Origin: Panaeolus papilionaceus | Lineage: Eukaryota; Basidiomycota; Agaricomycetes; Agaricales | Assembly (NCBI GenBank): GCA_015501605.1 | Contig: JADNRZ010000020.1 | Span: 124,001 to 188,000, forward strand | Length of the DNA stretch: 64,000 bases | Direction of reading: 5' to 3' | Part shown: positions 1 through 11,993 of the stretch, in pieces | Layout: each line of letters begins with the position of its first letter | How positions within the stretch are numbered: the stretch's first letter is position 1 | Notes under the pieces: model-generated | The model's input: the letters and a program-made list of their open reading frames with translations, nothing else | What the model was told of the DNA's origin: nothing | Databases searched by the model: none | Made by a program: the position numbers and the translations under genes

Positions 1-1990
1 CATCGGAAGAAGCGTCACCTTAATAGATACCGCGGATGATTGTACGAGCCGAAATGGCCTCGATTGTGTCGTCATATTAATACGCGGCGCCAGTTGCACG
101 TAGCCATCGCTCTGTTGAATCAGTGCGATCATTCATGGCTCAACAGAATACAATACCGATCTATATCAATAATTCAGGTAGATGCTAAAGAAGAGAAGTT
201 CAACAAATTAATCGGCGGAATTCTGATCAAGCAGATTGCCAGTGACCAGGGCAGAGAAACATAGGAAAGAACCTTATTTTATTTTATTGAGTTTGAGCTA
301 TTTCGTCATTGGAGTGAGAGGATGGGTGATAAAGGTCGTCTGTACTCGCGCAGTTATGACATACATTCGTCGTTCTTCTTAATATTCCCTGGTCCAAGGT
401 CGAAGACACACCGCCACTTCGAATACCCTATACTTCTCAATGAAGCGCCATGTTCCTCAACTTTGGTATTGTTCTTTCGCTCAGGATTCTTGCCAGCATC
501 TGACCCCCATTACCGTTCTATCGGAATAAAGGACGTTCGTAATGATAATTAAATACCAAGCTGCTTCAGCACACAAGTCTCTCTGAGCTTACATCACTTA
601 GGCACATCGGGACAGGCTTCGAGCCAGCCCCGAAGCCTCGGAGGACTTTTGTTGACTCGAAACCGACGCGGCTGCCGCATCGCGCGTGTGCAACGAGTAT
701 AACGGGGCAATGATTTGTATCAACTTGGTGATACCGGAACATACTATGCACTGATACTGATATTGTGTCCGACATTCTGCTTTTCGAGAGACATGCCTGC
801 TTGATGATCGGCCGTTGTAAGTCACGACTGCTTCGTCCCTATTCAGGGTTGTGTCAAATTATTGTCCGGGAGAGACGGTAGAACGTCGGTTGATGCACGG
901 TTGATTGTCGGACATGTGTGAAACCCAGCGTTGAGACATAAGTAGGTCCTTGGTGACTAGGGTCAGCAGCCTATGAGCAACTTCAGTATATTCCCCTTGC
1001 CTTCTTTGTAGCTTTCAATTTTAATTGTGTGATTGTAATTTTCTCTAGCAGACACGGCGGGTGCAGTGGTTGACCACCAATAGTGCTTTGGCTGGGCTTT
1101 CCAGATGCGCGGTTTCTGCAGGACAGTCATACGAAACCCACGGCTGCTAAACGTCCAGAAGGATGCATGATCGCGGTAGTTGACATTCAGGGCTGCAACC
1201 AAACAACGCCCGCGATATTATTTACCATTGCACAGTTGTGATGATCAATTTGAACCGCCGATACAATCAGAACCTACGTTCTATGGGTGGTACCGCAGAA
1301 GAGGTGCCACGGGTTGTCTTGGAAGCTATTCAGGTGTATCAATGTGTTTACTATGTCCTCAGCTGGATTGTTAAAGTATAATAATGTGGCACCAGTAACT
1401 CATCCAGACCATACATCCTCTGGATGTGCTGGACACATTACTGTATCATATTTATAATTTCCTATTCGCTTTGCGGATATGTACCACCTCGTATTGCTCT
1501 CGTACACTGCTTCAAGTTCATGGTTCTCGTTCTGAGTCTCATGTTGTATTCAATCATATGTATTAATTGCCAACTCAACAGGGCACATAAAAATCGATCA
1601 TGGCCAGCATGGAGGCAAAGATGTGGTATGAGGCATTCTAATGAGGACATCATCATGGTCGCAAGTATTAGTGGCTCACTAAACGAAAGCAAGGAAGGAA
1701 CCAGAAGTAGACGTGCTCTCGTGCGAGCTAGATGTCCTTTAACATGGTTACAACAGCAAAGGTCGACGTGATCATCGCGATAAGATGAACATGCAAATAC
1801 TGGGCGACAAGCTAGACATATTGAGTTACGACCGACACAGCCTAGCACGACTTAAAATCACAATGAGGATGGAAGACAGACGATTGTGGGATGTAAGTAT
1901 GAACCCGCGAGGTAAGAGCACGTTTATCGAGGTGAGTGGATGCTCGACAGATAATTATTTGTTTTACATCAGACACACCAAATAAAGTAC
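1..1990. other. No confident gene
   Basis: Both strands hold only short open stretches without recognisable motifs, and no set of exons could be joined with consistent phase. The base composition resembles the other intergenic stretches of the window. Nothing here is annotated. Confidence 0.5.
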
Positions 1991-2400
1991 CTTGAATATC
2001 GCGTTCAGAAGATCCCAAATCGACAGTTAAAATACGAAGTGAAATAAGTCCAAAAATCGTGTTCATGAAGTTCCTGGGCCGGGTTTCTCCAACAGGGTAA
2101 GCCATGGCAGAAAATATATACTCAAAATACTGAGTGAGATGGAGGGGAATATCTAACTTGGAGAGTCCAAGAAAGACACAGATAACGCACAATCGGTGCA
2201 CATATGTATGTCACAGGGTCAAAACAGATATCCAACACCCCCGAACAAGATTGACTCCCATAAAATAAACCCTGTATAAACCACAGGCAAGAGAGGAGCT
2301 GAAGGGGTCAGCACTGCGATGAGAAATGGTGGGAGTGAAAACAGAAGCACAGCAATCAGTGTGCGAAGCGATCTGGAGGGACCTTATTTGCTAGTTGGGG
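1990..2400 (-). pseudogene. Possible membrane-protein remnant
   Basis: On the minus strand, two hydrophobic coding-like stretches lie close together: one around 2240-2370 (leucine/proline-rich, containing TGFILWESILFGG) and one around 2010-2190 (containing FGLISLRILTVDLGSS). Their order and spacing resemble the last helices of basidiomycete seven-helix proteins such as DUF6533 types. Stop codons and frame changes separate them and no start was found, so at best this is a relic. It lies just upstream of the LINE insertion. The family assignment is a guess from pattern only. Confidence 0.2.
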
Positions 2401-2653
2401 TTTCACCAAACAATAGGAATTTGCCGAACGTTGCTGCCATGTGCTCATGTCCCCCAGTCTTAGACTCTGTTGATGGGCGCTCTCGTCCATGTGGCTCATG
2501 CAGCACTACTCCTTCAGATCGAAACTCAAGAGCAGTGATGTTCTCTCCATCCCCATCAAACGTTTTTCCCCTTCACCTCGTAATCCGCAAATTTTGCTTC
2601 CTTTCCGACCTCAAAACAAACACATCCTGCATAGGATGCTATTCCTATTGGTC

Positions 2654-2666
2654 AAGCTATCGAACG
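2654..2666. repeat. Target-site duplication, left copy
   Basis: The 13 bases AAGCTATCGAACG occur here and again at 9063-9075, immediately after the poly(A) tract. Perfect identity of both copies marks the two ends of one LINE insertion and suggests it is recent. The first two A residues overlap the tail at the right end, so the duplication may be 11-13 bp. Confidence 0.9.
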
Positions 2667-2807
2667 GACTAGCTTGATCCGCTACCACGACCATCTTAGA
2701 AGTTTCGCACGCTCGACAGCGCAAAGAAACTCGGCAGAGGTAGTGATACAATCGAGTAATAGTAGTCAATACACATATTGTTTCACCTACTTATCTGTTC
2801 CAACCTC

Positions 2808-4844
2808 ATGGCGCAAGCTCTACGAAATAACAACAAACCGAACATAAATGTGGTGACAAACCCGCCAGGAAACCCCAACGCGACGCGACGCCAGCAAGCC
2901 AGCAACCCGAACAGGAATGTTACCCCAAGCGCACCCCCAGACGCCAACGCAACACAGCACCGAGGAAGAACGAACAGCCCACCAGTTAGCCCAGGCGCCG
3001 ATATAATGACGATTGACTCAGCGAATGCCAGGGAATACCTGGTACGAATTAACGCTATGGAACAGGAACAAGAGGACTTGCACATAGGCGACATAGGCGA
3101 CATATTGTTAAGTCTTGCCAATAGGATGCCTATAGGTGGCAGCATTAGAAAGGCCATCACAGCCGTCTTCTTCTTGCTACAAGAGGTAGAGGTCCGGGAG
3201 CTTGGAATAGCAGCTATCACGCAGGTAGTAGGGGTGATCAACGAGGGACAGAGGAAGAGCGAGGAAAGGCTTAAAGAGGGACTAGAGGCACTAAGGGGAG
3301 AACTGTCGACACTGAAGGAGGAGATGATAGACAAGATCGTGGAGGGAGGAAAAGACGTGGAAGAGAAGCTAGACGAAAAAATAGGGGAGATGAGGAAGAG
3401 CGGAGGAGGGGAATTGGGTTATGGCATACCTCAAGCAGCGACGATGGGGAATAGACATCAGGCGATAGACAACCAAAGGAACGCAATAGTGCCAGACCCC
3501 AGAGCAGACGAGGATGGATTCATGCCACCGAGACTTGGGAAACCGACATATGCCGAGGCTACTAAAGGCAGAGGCAAACCGAGAGAAAAGAAGGTCCAAT
3601 TAGCGCTGAGCAAAGAAGACAGGAGGACTTTCTACTTCGATAAGGCATACGGAATTCAACATGACCCGTTCAACGGATTGGATGAAGAAACCTCAGTGAA
3701 AAAAGCAAACACAGCCTTGGGCCTCATGAGGGATGAAGGATGGATAATTCCAGAGGGGACGGAATTTGTGGCGGCAAAGAGAGTGAGGAATGGGGGTATG
3801 AGGATGTTGATAAACACACAGGAAGGGGCACTATGGATTAAAACGGAGGGGAAGGCTACGTTCTTAGAGAGGATGGGGGGAACAGCGGTGATGAAAGAAA
3901 AGACAATCAAAATCATTGTAGACTTTGTCCCAATCGATTTCAACCCTGAAGATGAAGAATCAGTTAGGGATCTGGAACAGTATAACAGACTCGAGAGGAA
4001 CTCCATCGCAAATGCCACTTACTTCAAAAAGTCGATCAACAGGACCAGCTGGCAGAAGACGGCAACGTTACTAGTGGCAATGAGATCAGCTGAAGAAGCC
4101 AACAAATTACTTGAGGGAGGGATAGCGATAATGGATGAAGACTTGGCGGTGAGGAAGAAAGTTGCCGAACCAGAGGTGTGCAACAACTGCCAGGCGCCAG
4201 GACATTACGCAGGGCAATGTACCAACCAGATGTGTTGCTCGAAGTGTGGAGGAGAGGGACACAACTTCCGCAGCTGCAGGAATACAGCGGAAATTTCCTA
4301 TCAATGCAAGAATTGCGGTGGCAAAGGACATGGACCAAGAGACGACAGGAAATGCCCATGGTACATCGGCGAAGTGAAGAGGTTAGGCGAAATGTACCCA
4401 TGCAACAACCGACGACTTTTCGCAACAGAGGACCCTAACACACATCTGACATATAAGGAGGAGTTCCTTAGAGAGAGGGAGCGACAGAGGCATGAGGCAG
4501 ATGGAGACCAGGGAGAGGAGAGAGAGGGGGGGGAGGAGAGAGAACCGGGAGAGAGGGAGGAGGCAGGAAACGGGATGGGGAGAACAACGCCAACGCAGGA
4601 ACAGATCAACGCAGAAGAGTTCCAAGGAGAGTTCCAGGAAGAAATGGGTCAAGGGTTTATACCGCCTGATTGGGCTAGCGACATTCAAGATCTAGATATG
4701 GATAGTAACCTTATTCAACCAACGAAAGGCGTAAAACAAACGAAATACCGCCAGACGAAGATCACAGACGCTATGGACACATGGGGTTATGATAAGAACA
4801 CGAAGAAGGGGCAAGGCCAACTCTATCGCAGACCTAACCTATGA
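2808..4844 (+). CDS. LINE ORF1 protein with three CCHC zinc knuckles
   Basis: This 678-residue protein is the likely RNA-binding (Gag-like) component of the retrotransposon particle. The N-terminus is Asn/Pro/Thr-rich and low complexity. A Glu/Lys-rich segment around residues 145-205 looks like a coiled coil. Three knuckles lie at about residues 458-515 (CNNCQAPGHYAGQC, CCSKCGGEGHNFRSC, then CKNCGGKGHGPRDDRKC). After them comes a highly charged Glu/Arg stretch. The start is the first ATG in frame; upstream only non-ATG codons are available. Its stop overlaps the start of ORF2 in the tetranucleotide ATGA. No stop or frameshift is seen. Confidence 0.93.
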   Translation: MAQALRNNNKPNINVVTNPPGNPNATRRQQASNPNRNVTPSAPPDANATQHRGRTNSPPVSPGADIMTIDSANAREYLVRINAMEQEQEDLHIGDIGDILLSLANRMPIGGSIRKAITAVFFLLQEVEVRELGIAAITQVVGVINEGQRKSEERLKEGLEALRGELSTLKEEMIDKIVEGGKDVEEKLDEKIGEMRKSGGGELGYGIPQAATMGNRHQAIDNQRNAIVPDPRADEDGFMPPRLGKPTYAEATKGRGKPREKKVQLALSKEDRRTFYFDKAYGIQHDPFNGLDEETSVKKANTALGLMRDEGWIIPEGTEFVAAKRVRNGGMRMLINTQEGALWIKTEGKATFLERMGGTAVMKEKTIKIIVDFVPIDFNPEDEESVRDLEQYNRLERNSIANATYFKKSINRTSWQKTATLLVAMRSAEEANKLLEGGIAIMDEDLAVRKKVAEPEVCNNCQAPGHYAGQCTNQMCCSKCGGEGHNFRSCRNTAEISYQCKNCGGKGHGPRDDRKCPWYIGEVKRLGEMYPCNNRRLFATEDPNTHLTYKEEFLRERERQRHEADGDQGEEREGGEEREPGEREEAGNGMGRTTPTQEQINAEEFQGEFQEEMGQGFIPPDWASDIQDLDMDSNLIQPTKGVKQTKYRQTKITDAMDTWGYDKNTKKGQGQLYRRPNL

Positions 4845-7800
4845 ACTTAACAACCCGACAACAATTCAAGATCTGGCAACAAAACTTGAATGGATCGCTT
4901 TACGCACAGGAAGACCTTCTCAGCAGGATTGACCCAAAGGAATACGGTATGGTGCTACTACAAGAGCCACACATTGACTTCCTCGGAAACACAAGAGCGA
5001 ATAGTAGATGGCGGGTGGCTTACCCAACAGGACACCTTGACAACCCCAAGGCCACGCGAGCAGTAACCCTAATCAGCACCAAGATTAGCTCAGACCACTG
5101 GACTCAAGACAGGCTAGAGTGCCCTGACGTGGTAGTGGTATGGGTCAAGCTGGCACATTTAAAAGTCAGGATCTATAACATTTACAATGATTGCAACCAC
5201 GACAATAGTCTTGGATCACTAGCGAGGGACTTGAGAAGGGTGGAGAGAGGGAGGAGAGAGGGAGACTCGATGAGGACAGAGATGATCTGGGCAGGAGACT
5301 TTAACCGACACCACCCCATGTGGGACGAAGAACGCAACCACCACCTATTCACGATACCGAATCTAAGAGCTGCGCAACGACTAATCAACATGGCGACGTC
5401 ATATGGAATGCAAATGACCTTACCAAAGGACCTGGCGACCTTAGAAGCCACAACCACGAAGAATAGGACAAGAGTCGATAACGTGTTCTGCAGTGAAGGG
5501 ATGAGTGGCAGGGTATGGAAGTGTAGGACGAGGGAGGAGGAGCAAGTGACGAAGACGGACCATTTCCCAGTGGAAACAGTTCTGGATGTTGGAGCAGAAC
5601 TAGCGGAGACGAGGAAAGAATTCATCTTTCGTGCAACAGACTGGGATAAATTCAGATTGACGTTACAGACAAAGCTTGACGCCATACCTGAACCTAGGGA
5701 ATTTCGACGGGGGCAAATTGCGAGCTTCTTGATGGCAAAAGACAACCTGGAACGGGTAATTAGGGAGACCACAGAGGAGGTAGTCCCAAGAGCAAAGGAG
5801 TTGCCGTGGAAGAAGAGGTGGTGGAATAGTGAACTGGGGAAGATGAGAAAGGAGGTGAGGAAACTGGCAGCGGAGGCAATAAGAGGAGACGACGCGAAGA
5901 GAGAGGAGTATCGGAGGAGGAGAAATGATTATGCGCAGGCAATTAGAAGAGAGAAAAGAGCACATTGGGAGGAGTGGTTGGAAAACCTGGACGAGAAAGA
6001 CGTATGGGCAGCGGGGAAGCTGGTGGGAGGAAGCGGAGATGACGGATCAAGGGCACGGGTCCCGCCTTTGGTTATTAGGGAGAGTGGAGGAGGATCCCGA
6101 GAGGCGACGACAAATGAAGAGAAAGGGGAAGCCTTCTTCAAGGCATTTTTCCCTCCCAGGACTGCACCGAGGATAGCTGTGGAACAAGAGACATATCCCG
6201 CTGCGAAATGGAAATACGAGCCTGTAACAGACGAAGAAGTCAGCGATGCTATCGATGACCTCAAGCCCTACAAGAAATCGAAAATCGGCACACCATCAAA
6301 TGCAATATTCGTCAAAGCAAAGGACCTATTAGTCCCTTTTCTCGCACCCCTGTTCAGAGCCACCGACATAGTAGAGTTCTACCCTAGTGACTGGAAAGTG
6401 ACGGAGACACCAATCTTGAGGAAGCCGGGTAAAGGGGACTATACGGTGACAGGGGCATACCGCCCCATCGTGTTAGCTGATGGGATGGCAAGACTGTTGA
6501 ATGCGTGTAAGACAAGGTCACTTGTTAAATTCGTGGAGAAACACAAACTGTTACCAGAACACCATTTCGGGGGAAGACCAGGCCGGACAACCACAGACTC
6601 CATTCATATGCTTGTCAAGACAATCCTCGACGCCTGGAGGAAAAAGGAAGTGGCATCCGCACTCTTCCTGGATGTGAAAGGGGCTTTTCCGAGTGTCGCT
6701 TTGGACGTCTTGGCCCACGACCTGAGAAAGAAGGGAGTCCCTAAAGGACACGTGGAGTGGGTGATGAAGAGGAATGAGGGAAGGAGGACAAGCCTCGTGT
6801 TTGATGACCACAGGACCAAGGAGTTTGAAGTGGTGGATGGATTGGACCAAGGGGACGCGCAATCCCTGATCCTATACCTGCTGTATAACGCAGATGTGCC
6901 GAAGCTTTCAAACCGACAGAAAGGGGTAACAGTGTTAGCTTTTGTGGATGACATAGGAATGGTAGCAACAGGACCAGACTTCAGAACCACTCACAGGAAA
7001 ATCAAGGAGGTTATGCAACGACCAAAGGGAATCCTGGAATGGGCCAGAGAGCATAACTGCACGTTTGGGATCGAGAAATTTCAATTGGTGGACGCAACTA
7101 GAAGGAAGATCCCAAACCCTTTAGGTACGGGACCCAAGATACCAATGGAACGACCACCCTTGAAGCTACGTGAACACACAATCCACCCGACCCCGCACGC
7201 GAAATTCCTAGGACTGATCATCGACCAGGAACTGAGGTGGAAGAAACAGAACGCCTCTGTCATCGCAAAAACAGCTGAGTGGATAAGCAAATTCAACAGG
7301 ATAGCTAGGCAGAAAGGAGGAGTGGCTTACCGGAATATCAGGAGGCTCTTCGACGCGGTAGCCATGCCCAGAATTCTATATGGCATAGAAGTGTTCCACC
7401 CTCCCAAGAGGTCAGGTCATAGGATCAGGTTCTCGGCACTGGAAAGGAGGTTAGAAAGTATGATTGGGAGAGCAGCGGTGATGGTGGTGGGGGGGATGAG
7501 CACGTCACCAAGAGATGCAGCAATCGTGCATGCAGGGATGCAGAGGATCACACACGCGATTCAGAACGCTAACTTCAAAGCCGCACTCCGCCTGGCGTGC
7601 CTCCCAGCAAGCAACCCCCTGAAAAAGATGGCGCAATCAGCAGCGAAACGTTATGTCAAGCGATTCCCAACACCGTTACACCACATCATGAATGCTTTTG
7701 ACATTAACGCTGAGAAGATGGAAATGATCCAACCGAGGATGAGGCTGCAGTGGGATACAAAAAGGGTATTGTGCGATCATCCAGGAGGAAGGGAGGAAGC

Positions 7801-8794
7801 AATAGATAGGGAGAAGGAGGGTGGAGGAGATGAGAGATGGAGAGCATACACGGACGGATCTGCACTGGAGGGTAAAGTGGGAGGGGCGGCCATACTGTAT
7901 TGGGGGGATGAAGAGAGAGAGGTGAGAAGGAGATACTTGGGGAGGACGAAGAGACACACCGTATACGAGGCAGAGGTGATCGGGGTAGAACTCGCCCTGG
8001 ACACGCTAATTCAGGCGAGAGGGAAAGGGGAGATCAAGGTTGGTCTTGACAACCAGGCGGTCCTTTCAGCCATTCGTCACTGATGGGTCAAGTCTGCTCA
8101 ACTCACCTGGATAAGGATCCAAAGGAACATCAAGGCATTGCTCAACATGAGCCGGACAACCAGAATCCACTTCGTATGGACACCAGGACATGAAGGTATT
8201 CTGGGGAACGAGAGGGCGGATGAGTGTGCGAAAGAAGCGACCAGGATGAGGGTAGAGGGCGAGTTACCGATAAGCAAAGCAGCAACCCTTCAGAGGCACA
8301 AAGAACTTACCAAATTGGAAAGGCGACAACTATGGGAGAAATCCCCACGTTTTCACAAATTGGACAAGTTCGACCAGACAATGCCATCTCGACAATACGA
8401 AAAACTCGTCAAGGGTCTACAACGAAAACAAGCATGTATCGTCTTTCAGCTCCGCACCGGTCACGCACCCCTTGGGAAACACCTGTATACAATTGGGAAG
8501 GCAATTTCACCCACCTGCACCAAATGCAACCGCTATCAAGAATCAGTATACCACTTCCTGATGCAGTGCCCAGCATACCACAAGGAAAGGAGGGAGATGT
8601 TGAGCAACTTGGGGATGAGAGTATGGGGAGAAGAGGGCTTAGTGAGAATTTTGTCGACCAAAACAGGCCTTAAGGCGCTATTCCGGTTCCTTAACAGGAC
8701 AGGCAGATGGAGAAGGACAATGGGAAGGTTCAAGGAGACGGTGGGCGAGGAAGACAATAACGGAGCAGGAACGAGAGAACGGCCACAAACTTAA
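4841..8794 (+). pseudogene. LINE ORF2: endonuclease, reverse transcriptase, RNase H (one internal stop)
   Basis: ORF2 makes the nick and the cDNA during retrotransposition. Residues 1-240 form an APE-type endonuclease (QEP near residue 45, GDFNRHHPMWD, TDHFP). The reverse transcriptase follows, with GGRPGRTTTD near residue 577, motif A LDVKGAFP, QGD in place of the usual QGS, and the catalytic box FVDD at residues 701-704. RNase H starts near residue 1003 (YTDGS, YEAE, LDNQ, ERADE). A TGA at 8081-8083 interrupts RNase H between its third and fourth acidic residues, and the same frame then stays open to 8794. A late CXXC-x-H-x-C segment (about 8517-8580) is present. A C-to-T change would explain the TGA. 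Confidence 0.9.
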
Positions 8795-9062
8795 AACATT
8801 TCATTATAATTCTTTTACCACAACACATAATACACCATTAATCCCACATCCTAATTCCTTACTCTACAACTCCCAAATCTTTTGTAGCTAATACCAATAC
8901 CCGGACCTGAAAAGGTCCAATCGTAGCCCAGGAGTAACTATAGACTGATAGAGTATATTAGATAGAAGCGTGTACGTATGTACACAGTAGACCGCCCCCC
9001 CCACATATGGCTATGCCACTACAGGGGCGTACCAATATAAAAAAAAAAAAAAAAAAAAAAAA

Positions 9063-9075
9063 AAGCTATCGAACG
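9063..9075. repeat. Target-site duplication, right copy
   Basis: Second copy of AAGCTATCGAACG, directly abutting the poly(A) run that starts at 9039. Its partner is at 2654-2666. Confidence 0.9.
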
Positions 9076-11430
9076 TTCAAAAAATAGCTTCAACTCGAGT
9101 TTGAATGTAATTAAAAAAGGACATAGCTTTCGTGAAAAAATCTGTCTTTAATACTCTTTAAAAAGGGTGTGGGTAAAAATCGGACATTTAAACCTAGGTT
9201 TTCCCTAGCGACGATTTCATTACTTGATAGGATGGCGATAGTCGAGGTGTGCAGATCGAAATGGTTTGCGAGCTGGTTGTATGCCATGAGGAAGGAATCC
9301 ATAGAGCTTTTGGCATAGCTGAGCATGAGTTCCGTTTGCGAGGATACTTCGGGTACCATTCGCGCAATGCGAGGAGGTTATCCAAGATGGGTGACCAGAT
9401 GGTGAGGGTACTGGTGTCAAAGTTCGCGTTTCCCAAAAGTCGTAGCCCCCGGACACATTTTGCAATCATGAGGGTATGCAGTAAATGTTCGATCAATCTT
9501 TTTGACACCGGTGTTCTGCCAGGAGAATTCCAGCACACGAGGACATCAATTCTTAACAATCATCTGGCATTTTACCAACCTCAAAAGATGCTGTAGTGCA
9601 CTATTAAATAGTAGGGCACCGGTTTTCCTATATATTCTCGATGTGCGGCTGTCATGGTTGGGTATGCAAACTATGCTGAAAGCACGTTGAACATTTTGTA
9701 CTCGACGACCTTATCTCAATACCGGACACTACTGCCCAATCGCAGCGGTTCTTCGGCTCTGTCAATTCAATGTGTATGCTCGCCGGCGCTCCTTACGAAT
9801 TATGCAAAAATAATCCAAGATACTATTACAGTTTGTTCAATGCGATTCTAACGTTCTCGTTTACAGATCCAGAGGGATAAACAATCTCAACGTCCAGGCA
9901 AACCTCAAAGAAGAATTTTGAACGCCAAGTACTAATGTGCGGGCAAAAGCACTTTCATAGAGGTGACGAGACTTCGACGTAATGAGTCGAGTAACACTTC
10001 ACCAGAAAAAAAGTTACTCTGTTCCACGCACTGGCAAGGCTATCTATGACTGATCGAAGTAGTATATCTCCCGTTCTCGATCCAAACTCAGAACTCATGT
10101 ACTAAATGTCCCGCCTTACAGTCGAGAATGGAGTGTTATCGATGAAGTTGAAGGTCGAGATTACAATTGATGTTCAAGGCACATCAGTTTTTAACAGGGG
10201 TTCGGAAAGTTCCGATATTTAGTTCTATCGTTGTTAGCCAAACAACGCGTAACACGAGGCCAGCATTTGTCGACTTCCCTCTTTCTCTACAACGGTCATC
10301 ATCTCTGTTTTTTGACAATCTCCGCTATTCATATTTGCTGCTCACCACGCATGCCACTTCTGTTGACATTATATGCCGTATGGGCGCATAACCTTCGGCT
10401 TATGGGCTGGTCTTGGATGGCTCCGTCTGGCGATTCAAGTTTTTAAGGGCTATGTACTGGACGTGACAGCGACCGTCGGGTGAATTTATTTCTCTGAATT
10501 CCTCAGAAGTGTCATGTGTTGTAGACTTCCGACAATTTCTAGCTGGGCGAGATGAAAATTCAGGCGATGGGGACTGGCTAAATCATGGTTAGACAGGATA
10601 AGATGGATTCGGCGACGGTATCTCTCTTACACGGTCCCTTGAAATGGAGGGTGGTGGGAGAACCTGCGCCAGGACTCACTTCAATGTATCTTCTTCCAAC
10701 CCCGCTGTGCTTATCTTTCTGACGCCATATTGCGTGTCTTCGTTTTGCCTTCTTTACTGATCATGCTCGGTAAAATGTCGTTTCTAGGCTCGTCGTCGGG
10801 GGACACTTGGACGCTATTCAACTCTGATTCGTTCGTCCATGATCGTTTTCGCTGACCTCTGGCATTTTTATCTCCTACGTGCCTATCGCCTCACACCTTG
10901 GCGCGCATTGCGCGTGGGCTTTGCGTTCAATTTCATATATTTTCTCAGCAAATGCTCGCGGTGTCTGGCACATTGTACCTTATTCTTGAAATGGTGTGTC
11001 CGACACTGCGTCCGCATACTATGTTGCAGAGGGTATACGTCATTTGACCTCGTCGGCTTCGCGGGTGGTCTCAGCCCTTTTCCGTTTTATCATCCGATTT
11101 TGTTCGTTTTCCATTTCTTGACGAGGGATGTTACAATAATGATGCATATTTACTCTTCACGTCTCAACGTTCTTGCTTGATGCCACTTTCTTCTCGTCCC
11201 TTCAGCCCTCTAACCTACTACTCATTTCTTGTGCTGAATACAATAGTATTCATGCGGCTCTTACTAATCTCAGCGAGATCTTCGACGTAAGTCATTTCGT
11301 TCAACGCTTTTTTGAAAGGCTTATATTCAACGTAATGTTACACAATAGAGAATCAGCAGAGGACCTTGGGAGATGCACAGCGACTGCGTAATTGTGAGTT
11401 ACCTCCCGCTTGAATGGATACGAACAAAGC
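9076..11430. other. Intergenic, no supported gene
   Basis: Short open stretches occur on both strands, for example around 9110-9600 (minus) and 10840-11180 (plus, hydrophobic). None carries a recognised motif, and no exon chain with consistent phases could be built. The first part may be degenerate coding sequence because three overlapping minus-strand frames look protein-like in turn, but no family is recognisable. Confidence 0.4.
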
Positions 11431-11437
11431 ACTCACC

Positions 11438-11866
11438 TCATCCGATGATAATGTCGCAGGTGAGGTCGTGGCCCTCACCATCGGTGAACTTGACGGCGAA
11501 CTGACGACCCTTCGCGTTCTTGACGCTGTAAGATGCCAACTGTTTCTCGCGCTGGTACGCACGTGGTCCATCGTTGTAGTATTGAGGGTTGATCACTGTG
11601 CCAGTTTGGTCGCCCTTGAGGTTGGTGACGATATCACACCATCGCTTGTAGTTGTGGACGCCGAGAGCGACGATGAAGTTCTCACCGTCATCAGCGACGA
11701 AGCGGATGGTGCCAGAGGTACCGCTGCCACCCATGGTGAGGACTTGTTGACCGTTGGATTCGGTCCAGGTGCCGCCGTTGGCGTAGTTCCAGACGGTTTG
11801 CTCGACGACCTGGAAGAATGTGTTTGGGTTGGTTTGGAAGACGCGGACGACGATCTTGTAGGACAT
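11438..11866 (-). CDS. Fungal fruit-body lectin (ABL type), copy 1
   Basis: This 142-residue, intronless coding region belongs to the Agaricus bisporus lectin family. These are small cytosolic, dimeric or tetrameric lectins that bind Gal-beta-1,3-GalNAc and GlcNAc and are thought to act in fungal defence. The family hallmarks are present: N-terminal MSYKI, the NYANGGTWTESNGQ strand, the HN pair at residues 71-72, RWCDIVT at 75-81, Arg102 and Tyr113. There is no signal peptide, as usual for the family. It differs from copy 2 at 11 of 142 positions and is transcribed away from it. A TATA-like box lies at 11986-11993 and a likely 50-bp 5'UTR intron at 11868-11917. Confidence 0.95.
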   Translation of the reverse strand: MSYKIVVRVFQTNPNTFFQVVEQTVWNYANGGTWTESNGQQVLTMGGSGTSGTIRFVADDGENFIVALGVHNYKRWCDIVTNLKGDQTGTVINPQYYNDGPRAYQREKQLASYSVKNAKGRQFAVKFTDGEGHDLTCDIIIG

Positions 11867-11867
11867 T

Positions 11868-11917
11868 CTAAACCGATGTGAGTTCTATGGGTCTCTTATA
11901 GGAGACAATTGACTTAC
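11868..11917 (-). other. Predicted 5'UTR intron of lectin copy 1
   Basis: Reading the minus strand, GTAAGT begins at 11917 and the acceptor TTTAG ends at 11868, one base before the ATG codon. The other two lectin genes in the window carry an intron at the same place. Inferred from splice-site patterns only. Confidence 0.6.
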
Positions 11918-11985
11918 TTATTCGTTTGCTTGTTGGTTGCTTGTTGATTTACTTGCTCTGGGGTGTTCAAGCCAAGATAGACGAG

Positions 11986-11993
11986 CCTTTATA
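11986..11993 (-). promoter_or_regulatory. TATA-like box of lectin copy 1
   Basis: TATAAAGG on the minus strand, about 120 bp upstream of the start codon and about 70 bp upstream of the predicted leader intron. The position fits a core promoter, and all three lectin genes have an equivalent box. The rest of 11994-12860 has no other supported feature. Confidence 0.5.

Larger units (their letters stand above)
2667..9062 (+). mobile_element. Full-length LINE-type (non-LTR) retrotransposon
   Basis: The element has a 5' leader of about 140 bp, ORF1 with three CCHC zinc knuckles, ORF2 with endonuclease, reverse transcriptase and RNase H domains, a 3' untranslated region of about 245 bp and an A-run beginning at 9039. 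It is flanked by a perfect 13-bp duplication. Domain content fits the fungal Tad/I group, which copies itself by target-primed reverse transcription. One in-frame stop inside RNase H is the only defect seen, so it is young but probably not autonomous. The sequence it interrupted shows no recognisable gene. Confidence 0.93.

Noticed and set aside
1205..1400. Minus-strand string FNNPAEDIV ... DNPWHLFCG resembling the end of a laccase
   Set aside because: The resemblance is weak, the copper ligands HCH are not present, and no other laccase piece lies nearby.
11414..11881. Long open frame on the strand opposite lectin copy 1 (similar ones opposite copies 2 and 3)
   Set aside because: It mirrors the codon bias of the lectin exon and appears opposite every lectin gene; it has no independent motif.
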